Assembly (NCBI RefSeq): GCF_013836145.1
Contig: NZ_CP057483.1
Coordinates: 682,001 to 746,000, forward strand
Direction: 5' to 3'
Length of the DNA: 64,000 nucleotides
Source of the DNA: Citrobacter sp. RHB25-C09
GTDB taxonomy: Bacteria; Pseudomonadota; Gammaproteobacteria; Enterobacterales; Enterobacteriaceae
A program made the translations under genes and the position numbers. Each line of letters opens with the position of its first letter. Within the stretch, counting starts at the first letter, position 1. Under the pieces are notes generated by a model. The model saw only the letters and a list, made by a program, of their open reading frames with translations, had not been told where the DNA came from and made no database searches. Positions 43,752 to 52,084 of the stretch are shown piece after piece.

Positions 43752-44255
43752 TTATTTTCTTTGCGGAACTAAGAGTTCACCGCAGTGAACACAGCGGTAG
43801 GTGGCTTCACCGCGCACGACGCGATTATGGCGGCGAATCGTCAACTGATGCTCCTGGCACTGGCAGCGATACGGGAACGTATTGCGGCGCACGGATTGCA
43901 GCTCGAACTGATGCGTTCGGCGGGCGGGAACGCCCAGTACGCTTTCCATCATCCATTTCCACTCTTTGCCGTGCGGCGCGACCCGGCCAAACTGCTTCCA
44001 CACCAGTAAATGCGCCAGCTCGTGCGGCACCACTTCGTTGATAAAGGCGTCGACATTTTCCATCAGCAGAACCGGATTCAGGCGGATTTCGTAGCTTTCC
44101 AGCCATGCGGTTCCGGCAGACGTACCGCGCTGCTGGTAAACCAGCTTCGGTTCAGGGTTGTTGCGTCCGAGCTTCAGGTTAGCCTGGGCGAGATGTTCTC
44201 GCAGGCTGCGCATGACAGCTTGCTGGACGGCGATGGGGAGACGGGCGGTTTTCAT
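43752..44255 (-). CDS. sprT: SprT-family zinc metalloprotein
   Basis: 167 residues from the ATG at 44255 (MKTARLPIAVQQAV). The metalloprotease motif HELAH is in VVPHELAHLLVW, and a C-terminal zinc ribbon carries YRCQCQEH and YRCVHCGELL. Related to eukaryotic Spartan proteases, but the bacterial substrate is unknown. It ends with a few more residues than E. coli. Confidence 0.92.
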   Translation of the reverse strand: MKTARLPIAVQQAVMRSLREHLAQANLKLGRNNPEPKLVYQQRGTSAGTAWLESYEIRLNPVLLMENVDAFINEVVPHELAHLLVWKQFGRVAPHGKEWKWMMESVLGVPARRTHQFELQSVRRNTFPYRCQCQEHQLTIRRHNRVVRGEATYRCVHCGELLVPQRK

Positions 44256-44330
44256 AACGGCAGAGAATAGTGCGCCAGACGCGGGACTGCAAGAGGGAGC
44301 GTCCTCCGCTGAGGGAGGACGCAAGGGGGA

Positions 44331-45725
44331 TTAATCGTGTGCGCCAATTTCGCGCAGTTTGCGCCCCTTCATCAGGTTACGCTCAATATGCTCCAGCGAG
44401 ACGTGCTTGGTTTCCGGCACCAGCCACAGCGTCAACAGAATAAACAGGACGTTCAGGCCAGCGTAAACCCAGAAGGTATTGGCATTACCCAGGGTGTTAA
44501 GCATGGTCAGGAACGTCGCGCCGACGATCATATTGGCAATCCAGTTTGTGGCGGTAGAGCAGGTGATACCGAAATCGCGCCCCTTCAGCGGCTGAATTTC
44601 AGAGCACAGCACCCAAATCAGCGGACCGGCGCTCATCGCAAAACCAATGATGAACATCAGCAGCATGGCGATGGCGAAGTACTGCGCGGTCGGTGAATGA
44701 ATGCCGATGTGCATCATCGTCCCCAGGATCCCCATTCCGGCGGCCATTACCAGGAAGCCCAGCGTTAACGTCGGCTTACGGCCCCAGCGGTCGACCAGGC
44801 CAATGGCGATAAAGGTTGCCAACACGTTGGTCAAACCGACAATCACGGTGCCCCACATCTGTTCGGTGGTATTGGTGTAGCCAGCCAGTTCGAAGATTTT
44901 CGGCGCGTAATACATGATGACGTTCATCCCGGTAAACTGCTGCATCACCTGCAACAGCACGCCAAGAAAGACCGCGCGGCGGAAATTGCTGTTCTCTTTG
45001 AACAGTGCCCAGCCGCTCTGTTTTACCTGCAGGCTTTCGCGAATCTCCTCCAGTTCACGTTTGGCCTCTGCGCTAGTATCGCGCAGGCGCAATAGCACCC
45101 GTTCGGCATCATGGAAGCGGCGTTTCGCGGCGAACCAGCGCGGGCTGTCGGGGAGGAAGAAGACGCCAATCAGCAGCAAAATGGCGGGAATGATAATGAT
45201 GCCCAGCATCCAGCGCCATGCGCCGCTGTAGCTGAAAGCGGTATCTGAAAGGTAAGCGCCAAGGATCCCGATGGTGATCATTAACTGATACATCGAGATC
45301 ATGCTGCCACGGATCTTTTCAGGTGCGATCTCCGACAGATACAGCGGCGCGGTGTAGGAGGCAACGCCCACCGCCAGACCCAGTAGCACACGAGAGAGAA
45401 TAAGTACTTCAACGTTCGGCGCGGCGGCAGAGAAGAGGGAACCGGCAACAAACAGGATCGCGCCGATCATCAAACTCTTTTTGCGCCCGAGCTTAAAGGA
45501 GAGCCAGCCGCTACCGACAGCGCCGACCGCGGCCCCAAACATCATCGAGCTGACCACCCATTCCTGGGTGTGCGCGGAAATTTTGAACTCATCGGTAATG
45601 AATGGTAAAGCTCCGGCAATGACGCCAATATCCAGGCCAAACAGTAACCCTGCCAGGGCTGCAAGAAAGCAGACAAAAAATGTCATCGCCTTATTTGAAC
45701 GCCCCTGTTTTTTATTATCAGGCAT
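44331..45725 (-). CDS. galP: galactose:proton symporter GalP
   Basis: Twelve-helix sugar-porter MFS protein that imports galactose and glucose. The ATG at 45725 (MPDNKKQGRSNK) is preceded by TGGAGGAAATA and gives 464 residues as in E. coli. Sugar-porter signatures are GSGWLSFKLGRKKS, LLGLAVGVASYTAPLYLSEIAPEKIRGSM, LPDSPRW, QQFTGMN and VPETKHVSLE. Two operator-like palindromes lie upstream. Confidence 0.96.
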   Translation of the reverse strand: MPDNKKQGRSNKAMTFFVCFLAALAGLLFGLDIGVIAGALPFITDEFKISAHTQEWVVSSMMFGAAVGAVGSGWLSFKLGRKKSLMIGAILFVAGSLFSAAAPNVEVLILSRVLLGLAVGVASYTAPLYLSEIAPEKIRGSMISMYQLMITIGILGAYLSDTAFSYSGAWRWMLGIIIIPAILLLIGVFFLPDSPRWFAAKRRFHDAERVLLRLRDTSAEAKRELEEIRESLQVKQSGWALFKENSNFRRAVFLGVLLQVMQQFTGMNVIMYYAPKIFELAGYTNTTEQMWGTVIVGLTNVLATFIAIGLVDRWGRKPTLTLGFLVMAAGMGILGTMMHIGIHSPTAQYFAIAMLLMFIIGFAMSAGPLIWVLCSEIQPLKGRDFGITCSTATNWIANMIVGATFLTMLNTLGNANTFWVYAGLNVLFILLTLWLVPETKHVSLEHIERNLMKGRKLREIGAHD

Positions 45726-45738
45726 TATTTCCTCCACT

Positions 45739-45756
45739 CATGTAATCGCTTACATG
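45739..45756 (-). promoter_or_regulatory. GalR/GalS-type operator, galP proximal
   Basis: CATGTAATCGCTTACATG: a near-perfect 18-bp palindrome matching the gal operator form (G-T-G-N-A-A-N-C core), 14 bp upstream of the galP start codon and so probably inside the leader. Confidence 0.75.
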
Positions 45757-45914
45757 TTGATTTTGTCAGGTGAAATTTTAAAAAGATGAAAATAAAAGGA
45801 TTTCTAAACCATAGACCGAATTACACCCCCTGGAATTAAGACCAGACTGAAAAATGGTGTAACAAAACAGGAAATGTACGAGGAAGAAGGTGTATGCAGG
45901 GGAAGGTAATCGCG

Positions 45915-45938
45915 TTTGTAATCGCTTTCACGCAAACT
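45915..45938 (-). promoter_or_regulatory. GalR/GalS-type operator, galP distal
   Basis: TTGTAATCGCTTTCAC, flanked by GTTTG and CAAAC, about 175 bp from the proximal site. The pair brackets the likely galP promoter, as in repression by DNA looping. Confidence 0.7.
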
Positions 45939-45969
45939 TACGCAGCAAAAGAAGAGAGGGCGCAAACGG

Positions 45970-45990
45970 GCCGGACTGGATGTGTCCGGC
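45970..45990 (-). terminator. metK terminator candidate
   Basis: GCCGGAC, 7-nt loop, GTCCGGC, then CCGTTTGCG on the minus strand, 15 nt after the metK stop. Confidence 0.6.
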
Positions 45991-46004
45991 ACCGTAAGGA
46001 GGAA

Positions 46005-47159
46005 TTACTTCAGACCAGCCGCTTCGCGCAGAAGCTGCGCCTTGTCGGTTTTTTCCCATGGGAAATGTTCGCGACCAAAGTGACCGTATGCCGCCGTCTC
46101 TTTATAGATCGGGTGCAGCAGATCCAACATCTGAATCAGGCCGTATGGACGCAGGTCGAAGAATTCACGAACCAGCAGAGTCAGTTGCTCAGAAGAGACT
46201 TTTTCAGTACCGAACGTTTCTACCATGATGGAGGTTGGTTCTGCTACGCCGATAGCGTAGGAAACCTGGATCTCACAACGATCCGCCAGACCGGCAGCGA
46301 CGATGTTTTTCGCTACATAACGCGCCGCGTAAGCTGCAGAACGGTCAACCTTGGATGGATCTTTACCAGAGAACGCACCGCCGCCGTGACGCGCCATGCC
46401 GCCGTAGGTATCAACGATGATTTTACGTCCGGTCAGGCCGCAGTCGCCCATCGGGCCGCCGATCACAAAGCGTCCTGTCGGGTTGATGAAGTATTTCGTG
46501 GACGCGCTCAGCCATTCGGTCGGCAGAACCGGCTTAATGATCTCTTCCATCACCGCTTCTTGCAGGGATTTCTGGTCAATATCTTCGCAATGCTGAGTGG
46601 AAAGCACCACGGCATCAATGCCAACGATTTTACCGTCGTCATACTGGAAGGTGACCTGGCTTTTCGCATCCGGACGCAGCCATGGCAGCGTGCCGTTCTT
46701 ACGCACTTCAGCCTGACGCTGTACCAGACGGTGCGCGTAGGTGATTGGTGCTGGCATCAGCACGTCAGTTTCGTTGGTGGCATAGCCGAACATCAGGCCC
46801 TGGTCGCCCGCGCCCTGTTCCAGCGGATCGGCACGGTCAACGCCCTGGTTGATATCCGGAGATTGCTTACCGATGGCGCTCAGGACGGCACAAGAGTTGG
46901 CATCAAAGCCCATGTCGGAATGCACATAGCCAATTTCGCGAACGGTATTACGCGTAATCTCTTCGATATCAACCCATGCGCTGGTGGTGATTTCACCGCC
47001 CACTAAAACCATGCCGGTTTTCACGTAAGTTTCACATGCGACACGTGCTTTAGGATCCTGCTCGAGGATAGCATCCAGCACGGCATCAGAGATTTGGTCA
47101 GCGATTTTGTCAGGATGCCCTTCTGATACGGACTCGGACGTAAAAAGGTGTTTTGCCAT
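46005..47159 (-). CDS. metK: S-adenosylmethionine synthetase MetK
   Basis: Makes SAM from methionine and ATP. The ATG at 47159 (MAKHLFTSESVSEGHPDK) gives 384 residues as in E. coli; a CTAAGGAGA-like RBS is just upstream of the leader ATG. Motifs GHPDKIADQISDA, GAGDQGLMFGYA and GGGAFSGKDPSKVDRS are intact. Aminopropyl donor supply links it to the polyamine genes nearby. A tandem MetJ-box array lies upstream. Confidence 0.97.
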   Translation of the reverse strand: MAKHLFTSESVSEGHPDKIADQISDAVLDAILEQDPKARVACETYVKTGMVLVGGEITTSAWVDIEEITRNTVREIGYVHSDMGFDANSCAVLSAIGKQSPDINQGVDRADPLEQGAGDQGLMFGYATNETDVLMPAPITYAHRLVQRQAEVRKNGTLPWLRPDAKSQVTFQYDDGKIVGIDAVVLSTQHCEDIDQKSLQEAVMEEIIKPVLPTEWLSASTKYFINPTGRFVIGGPMGDCGLTGRKIIVDTYGGMARHGGGAFSGKDPSKVDRSAAYAARYVAKNIVAAGLADRCEIQVSYAIGVAEPTSIMVETFGTEKVSSEQLTLLVREFFDLRPYGLIQMLDLLHPIYKETAAYGHFGREHFPWEKTDKAQLLREAAGLK

Positions 47160-47255
47160 ATTTTGTTTCACCTAAGGAGAATATGTTTAGCTCAAACTGT
47201 TGTGCGGAAAAGCCATAGCAGAGGGTTCTACCAAGGCCTGCAGGTTACTGACACT

Positions 47256-47303
47256 GGCAGTCTGAGTGTTAATCAGTATAGATGGATTAACATCTGGACG
47301 GCT
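47256..47303 (-). promoter_or_regulatory. MetJ-box array upstream of metK
   Basis: Read on the minus strand, six adjacent 8-mers from 47303 to 47256 resemble the met box AGACGTCT: AGCCGTCC, AGATGTTA, ATCCATCT, ATACTGAT, TAACACTC, AGACTGCC. Matches are strongest at the outer positions. Tandem repetition at 8-bp spacing is the MetJ signature. Confidence 0.6.
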
Positions 47304-47666
47304 ATTTTAGGTGATTTCTTCATCGGATTTCCAGCTATTTTTGAAACATGTCGCATTACGTTGTAATCGCGAAGGAAAATTATTTGCAAACTCTGGTGGC
47401 ATTCTGCGCATTTATCTTTTGCTTTTTCCCCGTCTTGTCGGTATAAAACGCGACGCGCGGCTCATCCAAAAAAGCGCTCGATGAATTCATCGTGTCGCCA
47501 CTTCCAGCCGGGTTAACACTTTAGCTTGTGGGTTCGTTCCGTCAGGGGCGGCCGTGGAGGTGATACGAGATAATGAACCGCTGTTTTCTGCTGAATCTGT
47601 CGCGCCGTTCTGGTGTGATGATGTCCCCCGCAATCTGCATCTCTGCTTTGCATACCTGCCGATGAT
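47304..47666. other. metK-yqgB intergenic stretch
   Basis: About 360 bp with no credible gene apart from the divergent promoters: metK on the left (minus) and yqgB/speA on the right (plus). It includes a segment near 47450-47600 with imperfect GC-rich symmetry, but nothing I can name. Confidence 0.5.
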
Positions 47667-47798
47667 ATGAAAATGAAACCGGTCGTTCAGACGCAGCGCC
47701 AGCACGAACTGCTGGAAAATTCGTCTGTATATGGGTTGTTATCGCTTCTTCTGATTGCGATAGTAGTCAACTGTTTTACACTTGTTACTAAAATTTGA
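47667..47798 (+). CDS. yqgB: small protein YqgB upstream of speA
   Basis: A 43-codon gene (MKMKPVVQTQRQHELLENS… ending NCFTLVTKI). It matches the 43-residue YqgB of E. coli in length, in the QRQH-LLEN block and in the hydrophobic tail IVVNCFTL. The C-terminal half is strongly hydrophobic, so it may be a membrane peptide. It stops 8 nt before the speA start, a spacing that suggests translational coupling or a leader-peptide role. E. coli YqgB has been described in acid stress; its effect on speA is not known to me. Confidence 0.85.
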   Translation: MKMKPVVQTQRQHELLENSSVYGLLSLLLIAIVVNCFTLVTKI

Positions 47799-47806
47799 GG
47801 TTCGCT

Positions 47807-49783
47807 ATGTCTGACGACATGTCTTTGGGTTCGCCTTCGTCAGCAGGCGAACAGGGTGTACTACGCTCCATGCAGGAGGTTGCAATGAGCTCCCAGGAAG
47901 CCAGCAAGATGCTGCGTACTTACAATATTGCCTGGTGGGGCAATAACTACTACGACGTCAATGAACTGGGACACATTAGCGTGTGCCCGGATCCTGACGT
48001 ACCGGAAGCGCGCGTCGATCTCGCCAAGCTGGTGAAAGCTCGCGAAGCGCAGGGACAACGCCTGCCAGCACTGTTCTGCTTCCCGCAGATCCTGCAACAC
48101 CGTTTGCGTTCGATTAACGCGGCGTTCAAACGTGCGCGGGAGTCTTACGGCTATAACGGTGACTACTTCCTCGTTTACCCGATCAAGGTCAACCAGCACC
48201 GTCGCGTCATTGAATCGCTGATCCACTCCGGGGAACCGCTGGGTCTGGAAGCGGGTTCAAAAGCGGAACTGATGGCGGTTCTGGCACATGCCGGTATGAC
48301 CCGCAGCGTGATTGTCTGTAACGGCTATAAAGACCGCGAATACATCCGCCTGGCGTTAATTGGCGAGAAGATGGGCCACAAAGTCTATCTGGTCATCGAG
48401 AAGATGTCTGAAATCGCGATTGTGCTGGATGAAGCTGAGCGTCTGAACGTCATCCCGCGCCTCGGCGTCCGCGCCCGTCTGGCGTCTCAGGGGTCCGGCA
48501 AATGGCAGTCTTCCGGCGGCGAAAAATCCAAATTTGGTCTGGCGGCAACTCAGGTTCTGCAACTGGTTGAAACCCTGCGTGAAGCCGGGCGTCTGGACAG
48601 CCTGCAACTGCTGCACTTCCACCTTGGCTCGCAGATGGCGAACATTCGTGATATTGCGACAGGTGTGCGTGAATCCGCGCGTTTTTACGTTGAACTACAC
48701 AAGCTGGGCGTCAATATTCAGTGCTTCGATGTGGGCGGCGGCCTGGGCGTCGACTACGAAGGAACCCGTTCGCAGTCTGACTGCTCGGTGAACTACGGCC
48801 TGAATGAATACGCCAATAACATCATCTGGGCGATTGGCGATGCCTGTGAAGAGAACGGCTTGCCGCACCCGACGGTGATCACCGAGTCGGGACGTGCGGT
48901 AACCGCGCACCATACGGTGCTGGTTTCCAACATTATCGGCGTGGAACGTAACGAATATACCGTGCCTGTTCAGCCTGCCGACGACGCACCGCGCGCGCTG
49001 CAAAGCATGTGGGAAACCTGGCAGGAGATGCATGAACCGGGTACGCGCCGCTCATTGCGCGAATGGCTGCACGACAGCCAGATGGATCTGCACGACATTC
49101 ACATCGGCTATTCTTCTGGCACGTTCAGCCTGCAGGAGCGCGCGTGGGCAGAGCAGCTTTACTTAAGCATGTGCCATGAAGTGCAAAAGCAACTGGACCC
49201 GCAGAACCGTGCGCATCGCCCGATTATCGACGAACTGCAGGAGCGTATGGCGGACAAAATGTACGTCAACTTCTCGCTGTTCCAGTCGATGCCGGACGCA
49301 TGGGGCATCGATCAGTTGTTCCCGGTTCTACCGCTGGAAGGGCTGGATCAGGTGCCGGAACGTCGTGCGGTGCTGCTGGATATCACCTGTGACTCCGACG
49401 GGGCGATCGATCACTACATCGACGGTGATGGTATTGCCACCACGATGCCAATGCCGGAGTACGATCCAGAGAACCCGCCAATGCTCGGTTTCTTTATGGT
49501 TGGCGCCTATCAGGAGATCCTCGGCAACATGCACAATCTGTTCGGTGATACCGAAGCAGTTGACGTGTTTGTCTTCCCGGACGGCAGCGTAGAAGTTGAG
49601 TTGTCTGACGAAGGGGATACGGTGGCGGACATGCTGCAATACGTGCAGCTGGATCCGAACACCCTGCTGACGCACTTCCGCGATCAGGTAAAACAAACCG
49701 GGCTGGACGATGCGCTGCAGCAGCAGTTCCTCGAAGAGTTCGAAGCGGGTCTGTACGGGTACACTTACCTGGAAGACGAGTAG
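47807..49783 (+). CDS. speA: biosynthetic arginine decarboxylase SpeA
   Basis: PLP- and Mg-dependent enzyme that makes agmatine from arginine. The ATG at 47807 (MSDDMSLGSPSSAGEQG) gives 658 residues as in E. coli. The PLP lysine is in FLVYPIKVNQH, and GGGLGVDYEGT and DITCDSDGAIDHY are alanine-racemase-fold decarboxylase motifs. SpeB, encoded next, converts its product to putrescine. Confidence 0.97.
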   Translation: MSDDMSLGSPSSAGEQGVLRSMQEVAMSSQEASKMLRTYNIAWWGNNYYDVNELGHISVCPDPDVPEARVDLAKLVKAREAQGQRLPALFCFPQILQHRLRSINAAFKRARESYGYNGDYFLVYPIKVNQHRRVIESLIHSGEPLGLEAGSKAELMAVLAHAGMTRSVIVCNGYKDREYIRLALIGEKMGHKVYLVIEKMSEIAIVLDEAERLNVIPRLGVRARLASQGSGKWQSSGGEKSKFGLAATQVLQLVETLREAGRLDSLQLLHFHLGSQMANIRDIATGVRESARFYVELHKLGVNIQCFDVGGGLGVDYEGTRSQSDCSVNYGLNEYANNIIWAIGDACEENGLPHPTVITESGRAVTAHHTVLVSNIIGVERNEYTVPVQPADDAPRALQSMWETWQEMHEPGTRRSLREWLHDSQMDLHDIHIGYSSGTFSLQERAWAEQLYLSMCHEVQKQLDPQNRAHRPIIDELQERMADKMYVNFSLFQSMPDAWGIDQLFPVLPLEGLDQVPERRAVLLDITCDSDGAIDHYIDGDGIATTMPMPEYDPENPPMLGFFMVGAYQEILGNMHNLFGDTEAVDVFVFPDGSVEVELSDEGDTVADMLQYVQLDPNTLLTHFRDQVKQTGLDDALQQQFLEEFEAGLYGYTYLEDE

Positions 49784-49788
49784 CCGTT

Positions 49789-49860
49789 GATGCCCGGTGG
49801 CGCTGCGCTTACCGGGCCTACGAATGTAGGTCGGATAAGGCGAAGTCGCCATCCGGCAGA
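49789..49860. repeat. REP/BIME element
   Basis: GATGCCCGGTGGCGCTGCGCTTACCGGGCCTACG and an inverted GTAGGTCGGATAAGGCG…GCCATCCGGCA, just after speA. Confidence 0.85.
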
Positions 49861-49930
49861 ATGCTATACTCACTTGAACCCGTATGAATTAACGGCGATA
49901 ATTCGCCCCAATAAGCGATTTACGAATCAA

Positions 49931-49973
49931 TCCCTTCCTCGTCGGGTTTAACGACGCGGAGGGGATTTTTTTT
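49931..49973 (+). terminator. strong Rho-independent terminator directly upstream of speB
   Basis: A 14-bp stem (TCCCTTCCTCGTCG against CGACGCGGAGGGGA, one mismatch and one G-T pair) with a 7-nt loop, followed by eight T. It ends 40 nt before the speB ATG. Either it separates speA from speB, or it is a conditional terminator in the speB leader. Confidence 0.88.
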
Positions 49974-50013
49974 CATCTGTTTTTAATGTATCGACTTTAA
50001 ATGAGGTCAGGAC

Positions 50014-50934
50014 ATGAGCACTTTAGGTCATCAGTACGATAACTCTCTGGTATCTAACGCGTTTGGTTTTTTGCGTCTGCCGATGAATTTCCAGCCCTAT
50101 GACAGCGACGCGGATTGGGTGATTACTGGCGTGCCGTTTGATATGGCGACTTCCGGTCGTGCAGGCGGCCGTCACGGTCCGGCGGCGATCCGTCAGGTAT
50201 CCACCAACCTTGCCTGGGAACATAACCGCTTCCCGTGGAATTTCGACATGCGCGAGCGTCTGAACGTCGTTGACTGTGGCGATCTGGTGTACGCTTTTGG
50301 CGATGCCCGTGAGATGAGCGAAAAATTACAGGCGCACGCCGAAAAACTGCTGGCGGCGGGTAAACGCATGCTCTCTTTCGGTGGTGACCACTTTGTAACG
50401 CTGCCGCTGCTGCGCGCGCATGCGAAGCACTTCGGCAAAATGGCGCTGGTGCATTTTGATGCACATACTGATACTTATGCCAACGGCTGCGAGTTTGACC
50501 ATGGCACCATGTTCTACACCGCGCCGAACGAAGGGCTGATCGATCCGAATCACTCCGTGCAGATTGGTATTCGTACCGAGTTCGACAAAGATAATGGTTT
50601 TACCGTGCTGGATGCCTGTCAGGTGAACGATCGTGGCGTGGATGACATCATCGCGCAGGTGAAACAGATTGTGGGTGATATGCCCGTTTATCTGACTTTT
50701 GACATCGACTGCCTGGATCCGGCGTTTGCGCCTGGCACCGGTACGCCGGTGATTGGCGGCCTGACGTCTGACCGTGCGATTAAGCTGGTTCGTGGTCTGA
50801 AAGATCTGAACATCGTGGGTATGGACGTGGTGGAAGTGGCTCCGGCTTACGATCAGTCTGAAATTACCGCGCTGGCGGCAGCGACGTTAGCGTTAGAAAT
50901 GCTGTATATCCAGGCGGCGAAGAAAGGCGAGTAG
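50014..50934 (+). CDS. speB: agmatinase SpeB
   Basis: Manganese ureohydrolase: agmatine to putrescine and urea. 306 residues. The Mn ligands are in GGDHFVTLP, HFDAHTDTY and TFDIDCLDPAFAPGTGTPV. The start follows ATGAGGTCAGG. Second step of the arginine route to putrescine. Confidence 0.97.
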   Translation: MSTLGHQYDNSLVSNAFGFLRLPMNFQPYDSDADWVITGVPFDMATSGRAGGRHGPAAIRQVSTNLAWEHNRFPWNFDMRERLNVVDCGDLVYAFGDAREMSEKLQAHAEKLLAAGKRMLSFGGDHFVTLPLLRAHAKHFGKMALVHFDAHTDTYANGCEFDHGTMFYTAPNEGLIDPNHSVQIGIRTEFDKDNGFTVLDACQVNDRGVDDIIAQVKQIVGDMPVYLTFDIDCLDPAFAPGTGTPVIGGLTSDRAIKLVRGLKDLNIVGMDVVEVAPAYDQSEITALAAATLALEMLYIQAAKKGE

Positions 50935-50968
50935 TAGTCGGACTATTTTGCTCGTCATTTTGCACGTA

Positions 50969-51046
50969 TTGCCCGGTGGCGCTGCGCTTACCGGGCCTAC
51001 GGGTAGGCCGGATAAGGCGTTTACGCCGCCATCCGGCACTGTTTGA
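50969..51046. repeat. REP/BIME element
   Basis: TGCCCGGTGGCGCTGCGCTTACCGGGCCTAC then an inverted GTAGGCCGGATAAGGCG…GCCATCCGGCAC, between convergent speB and loiP. The left unit is nearly identical to that after speA. Confidence 0.88.
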
Positions 51047-51049
51047 AGA

Positions 51050-51808
51050 TTACTTAATTCCGTCGGCGCTCATACGATCGCGAATATGTTGCGCACGTTC
51101 GGCGGACGCCGGGTGATCGTCAAACATCGAGCTTTGACGTCCGGCTTCCAGTTTCGCCAGTTTCTCGAAGCTGGTGGCAAGACCTGCCGGGCTAATGTTG
51201 CGTTTGCGCAACAGATCGTAAGAGTAGTCATCCGCCTCTGCTTCCTGGCGCTGGGAGAACTGCGAGTTCACCAGTTTTTCGCCCAGGTCGCCAAGCTGCG
51301 ACTGCGACAGGCTGCCGACAATCCCGCCCGCGGACGCCGCTGCTGCACGTACGGCATTGGTGCCGAGCGCAACCTGCATCCCTTTCTTCACGTGTCCAAG
51401 CGCAACGTGCCCCATTTCGTGGCCAATCACCGCTTCGACTTCGTTATCGTTCATCATGTCCATCAGGCCGCTGTACACGCGGATACAGCCGTTCGCCATG
51501 GCAAAGGCATTCACGTCTTTCGCCATGTAAACCTTATAGTTTACCGCCTGTCCATTGATGTTATCGCCCAGCGCCGTGGCGATTTTGCTCAGGCGTTTAG
51601 CGTACTCGCTGCTGGCCGGGGCAATAGTGGCTTTGCTGTCCATATCCGCACACGCCTGGTTACTTAACGCGATAACCTGGGCATCGCTCAGGCTGTATGC
51701 CTGAAAAGCTTCGGCACCCGATGAGAGCAGTCCGTTGGAGTTCATATTCTGGCAACCGGTCAGTACCGTTGCCACGCTCATTGCCAGCAGTAAAGCGCGA
51801 ATTTTCAT
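51050..51808 (-). CDS. loiP: outer-membrane metalloprotease LoiP (YggG)
   Basis: M48-family zinc protease, a lipoprotein. The ATG at 51808 (MKIRALLLAMSVATVLTGCQ) gives 252 residues as in E. coli and a lipobox LTGC. The active site HEMGH is in VIGHEMGHVALGH, with the third ligand in QEAEADDYS. E. coli LoiP is induced at low osmolarity and interacts with BepA. The open frame continues upstream without similarity. Confidence 0.94.
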   Translation of the reverse strand: MKIRALLLAMSVATVLTGCQNMNSNGLLSSGAEAFQAYSLSDAQVIALSNQACADMDSKATIAPASSEYAKRLSKIATALGDNINGQAVNYKVYMAKDVNAFAMANGCIRVYSGLMDMMNDNEVEAVIGHEMGHVALGHVKKGMQVALGTNAVRAAAASAGGIVGSLSQSQLGDLGEKLVNSQFSQRQEAEADDYSYDLLRKRNISPAGLATSFEKLAKLEAGRQSSMFDDHPASAERAQHIRDRMSADGIK

Positions 51809-52084
51809 TTTTCTCTTCCGCACGAAATCAATAGTGATCCAAAAATGCGCCGTTCGCAGGTGAACTCGCGCCCAGGCTAAGTATAAAGAAAAGCACGATA
51901 AACGGGCGAGAAGTTTGCGCAACATGCGGGCTTGATCCAGAGATTTCTGAAGCGGCAAAAGGATGCTCCATGTACATGACAGGCGGCTTGGGTTACATTG
52001 TTCGGACTTTTTTCCGGCGTAGCCCAAAACGCGCGGTAGTCAAGTCGTTACGGGCCGGCCTTCATCATCCGATCTGGAGTCAAA

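Noticed and set aside
45894..47006. 370-codon plus-strand open frame over metK
   Set aside because: Antisense shadow of metK with no independent evidence.
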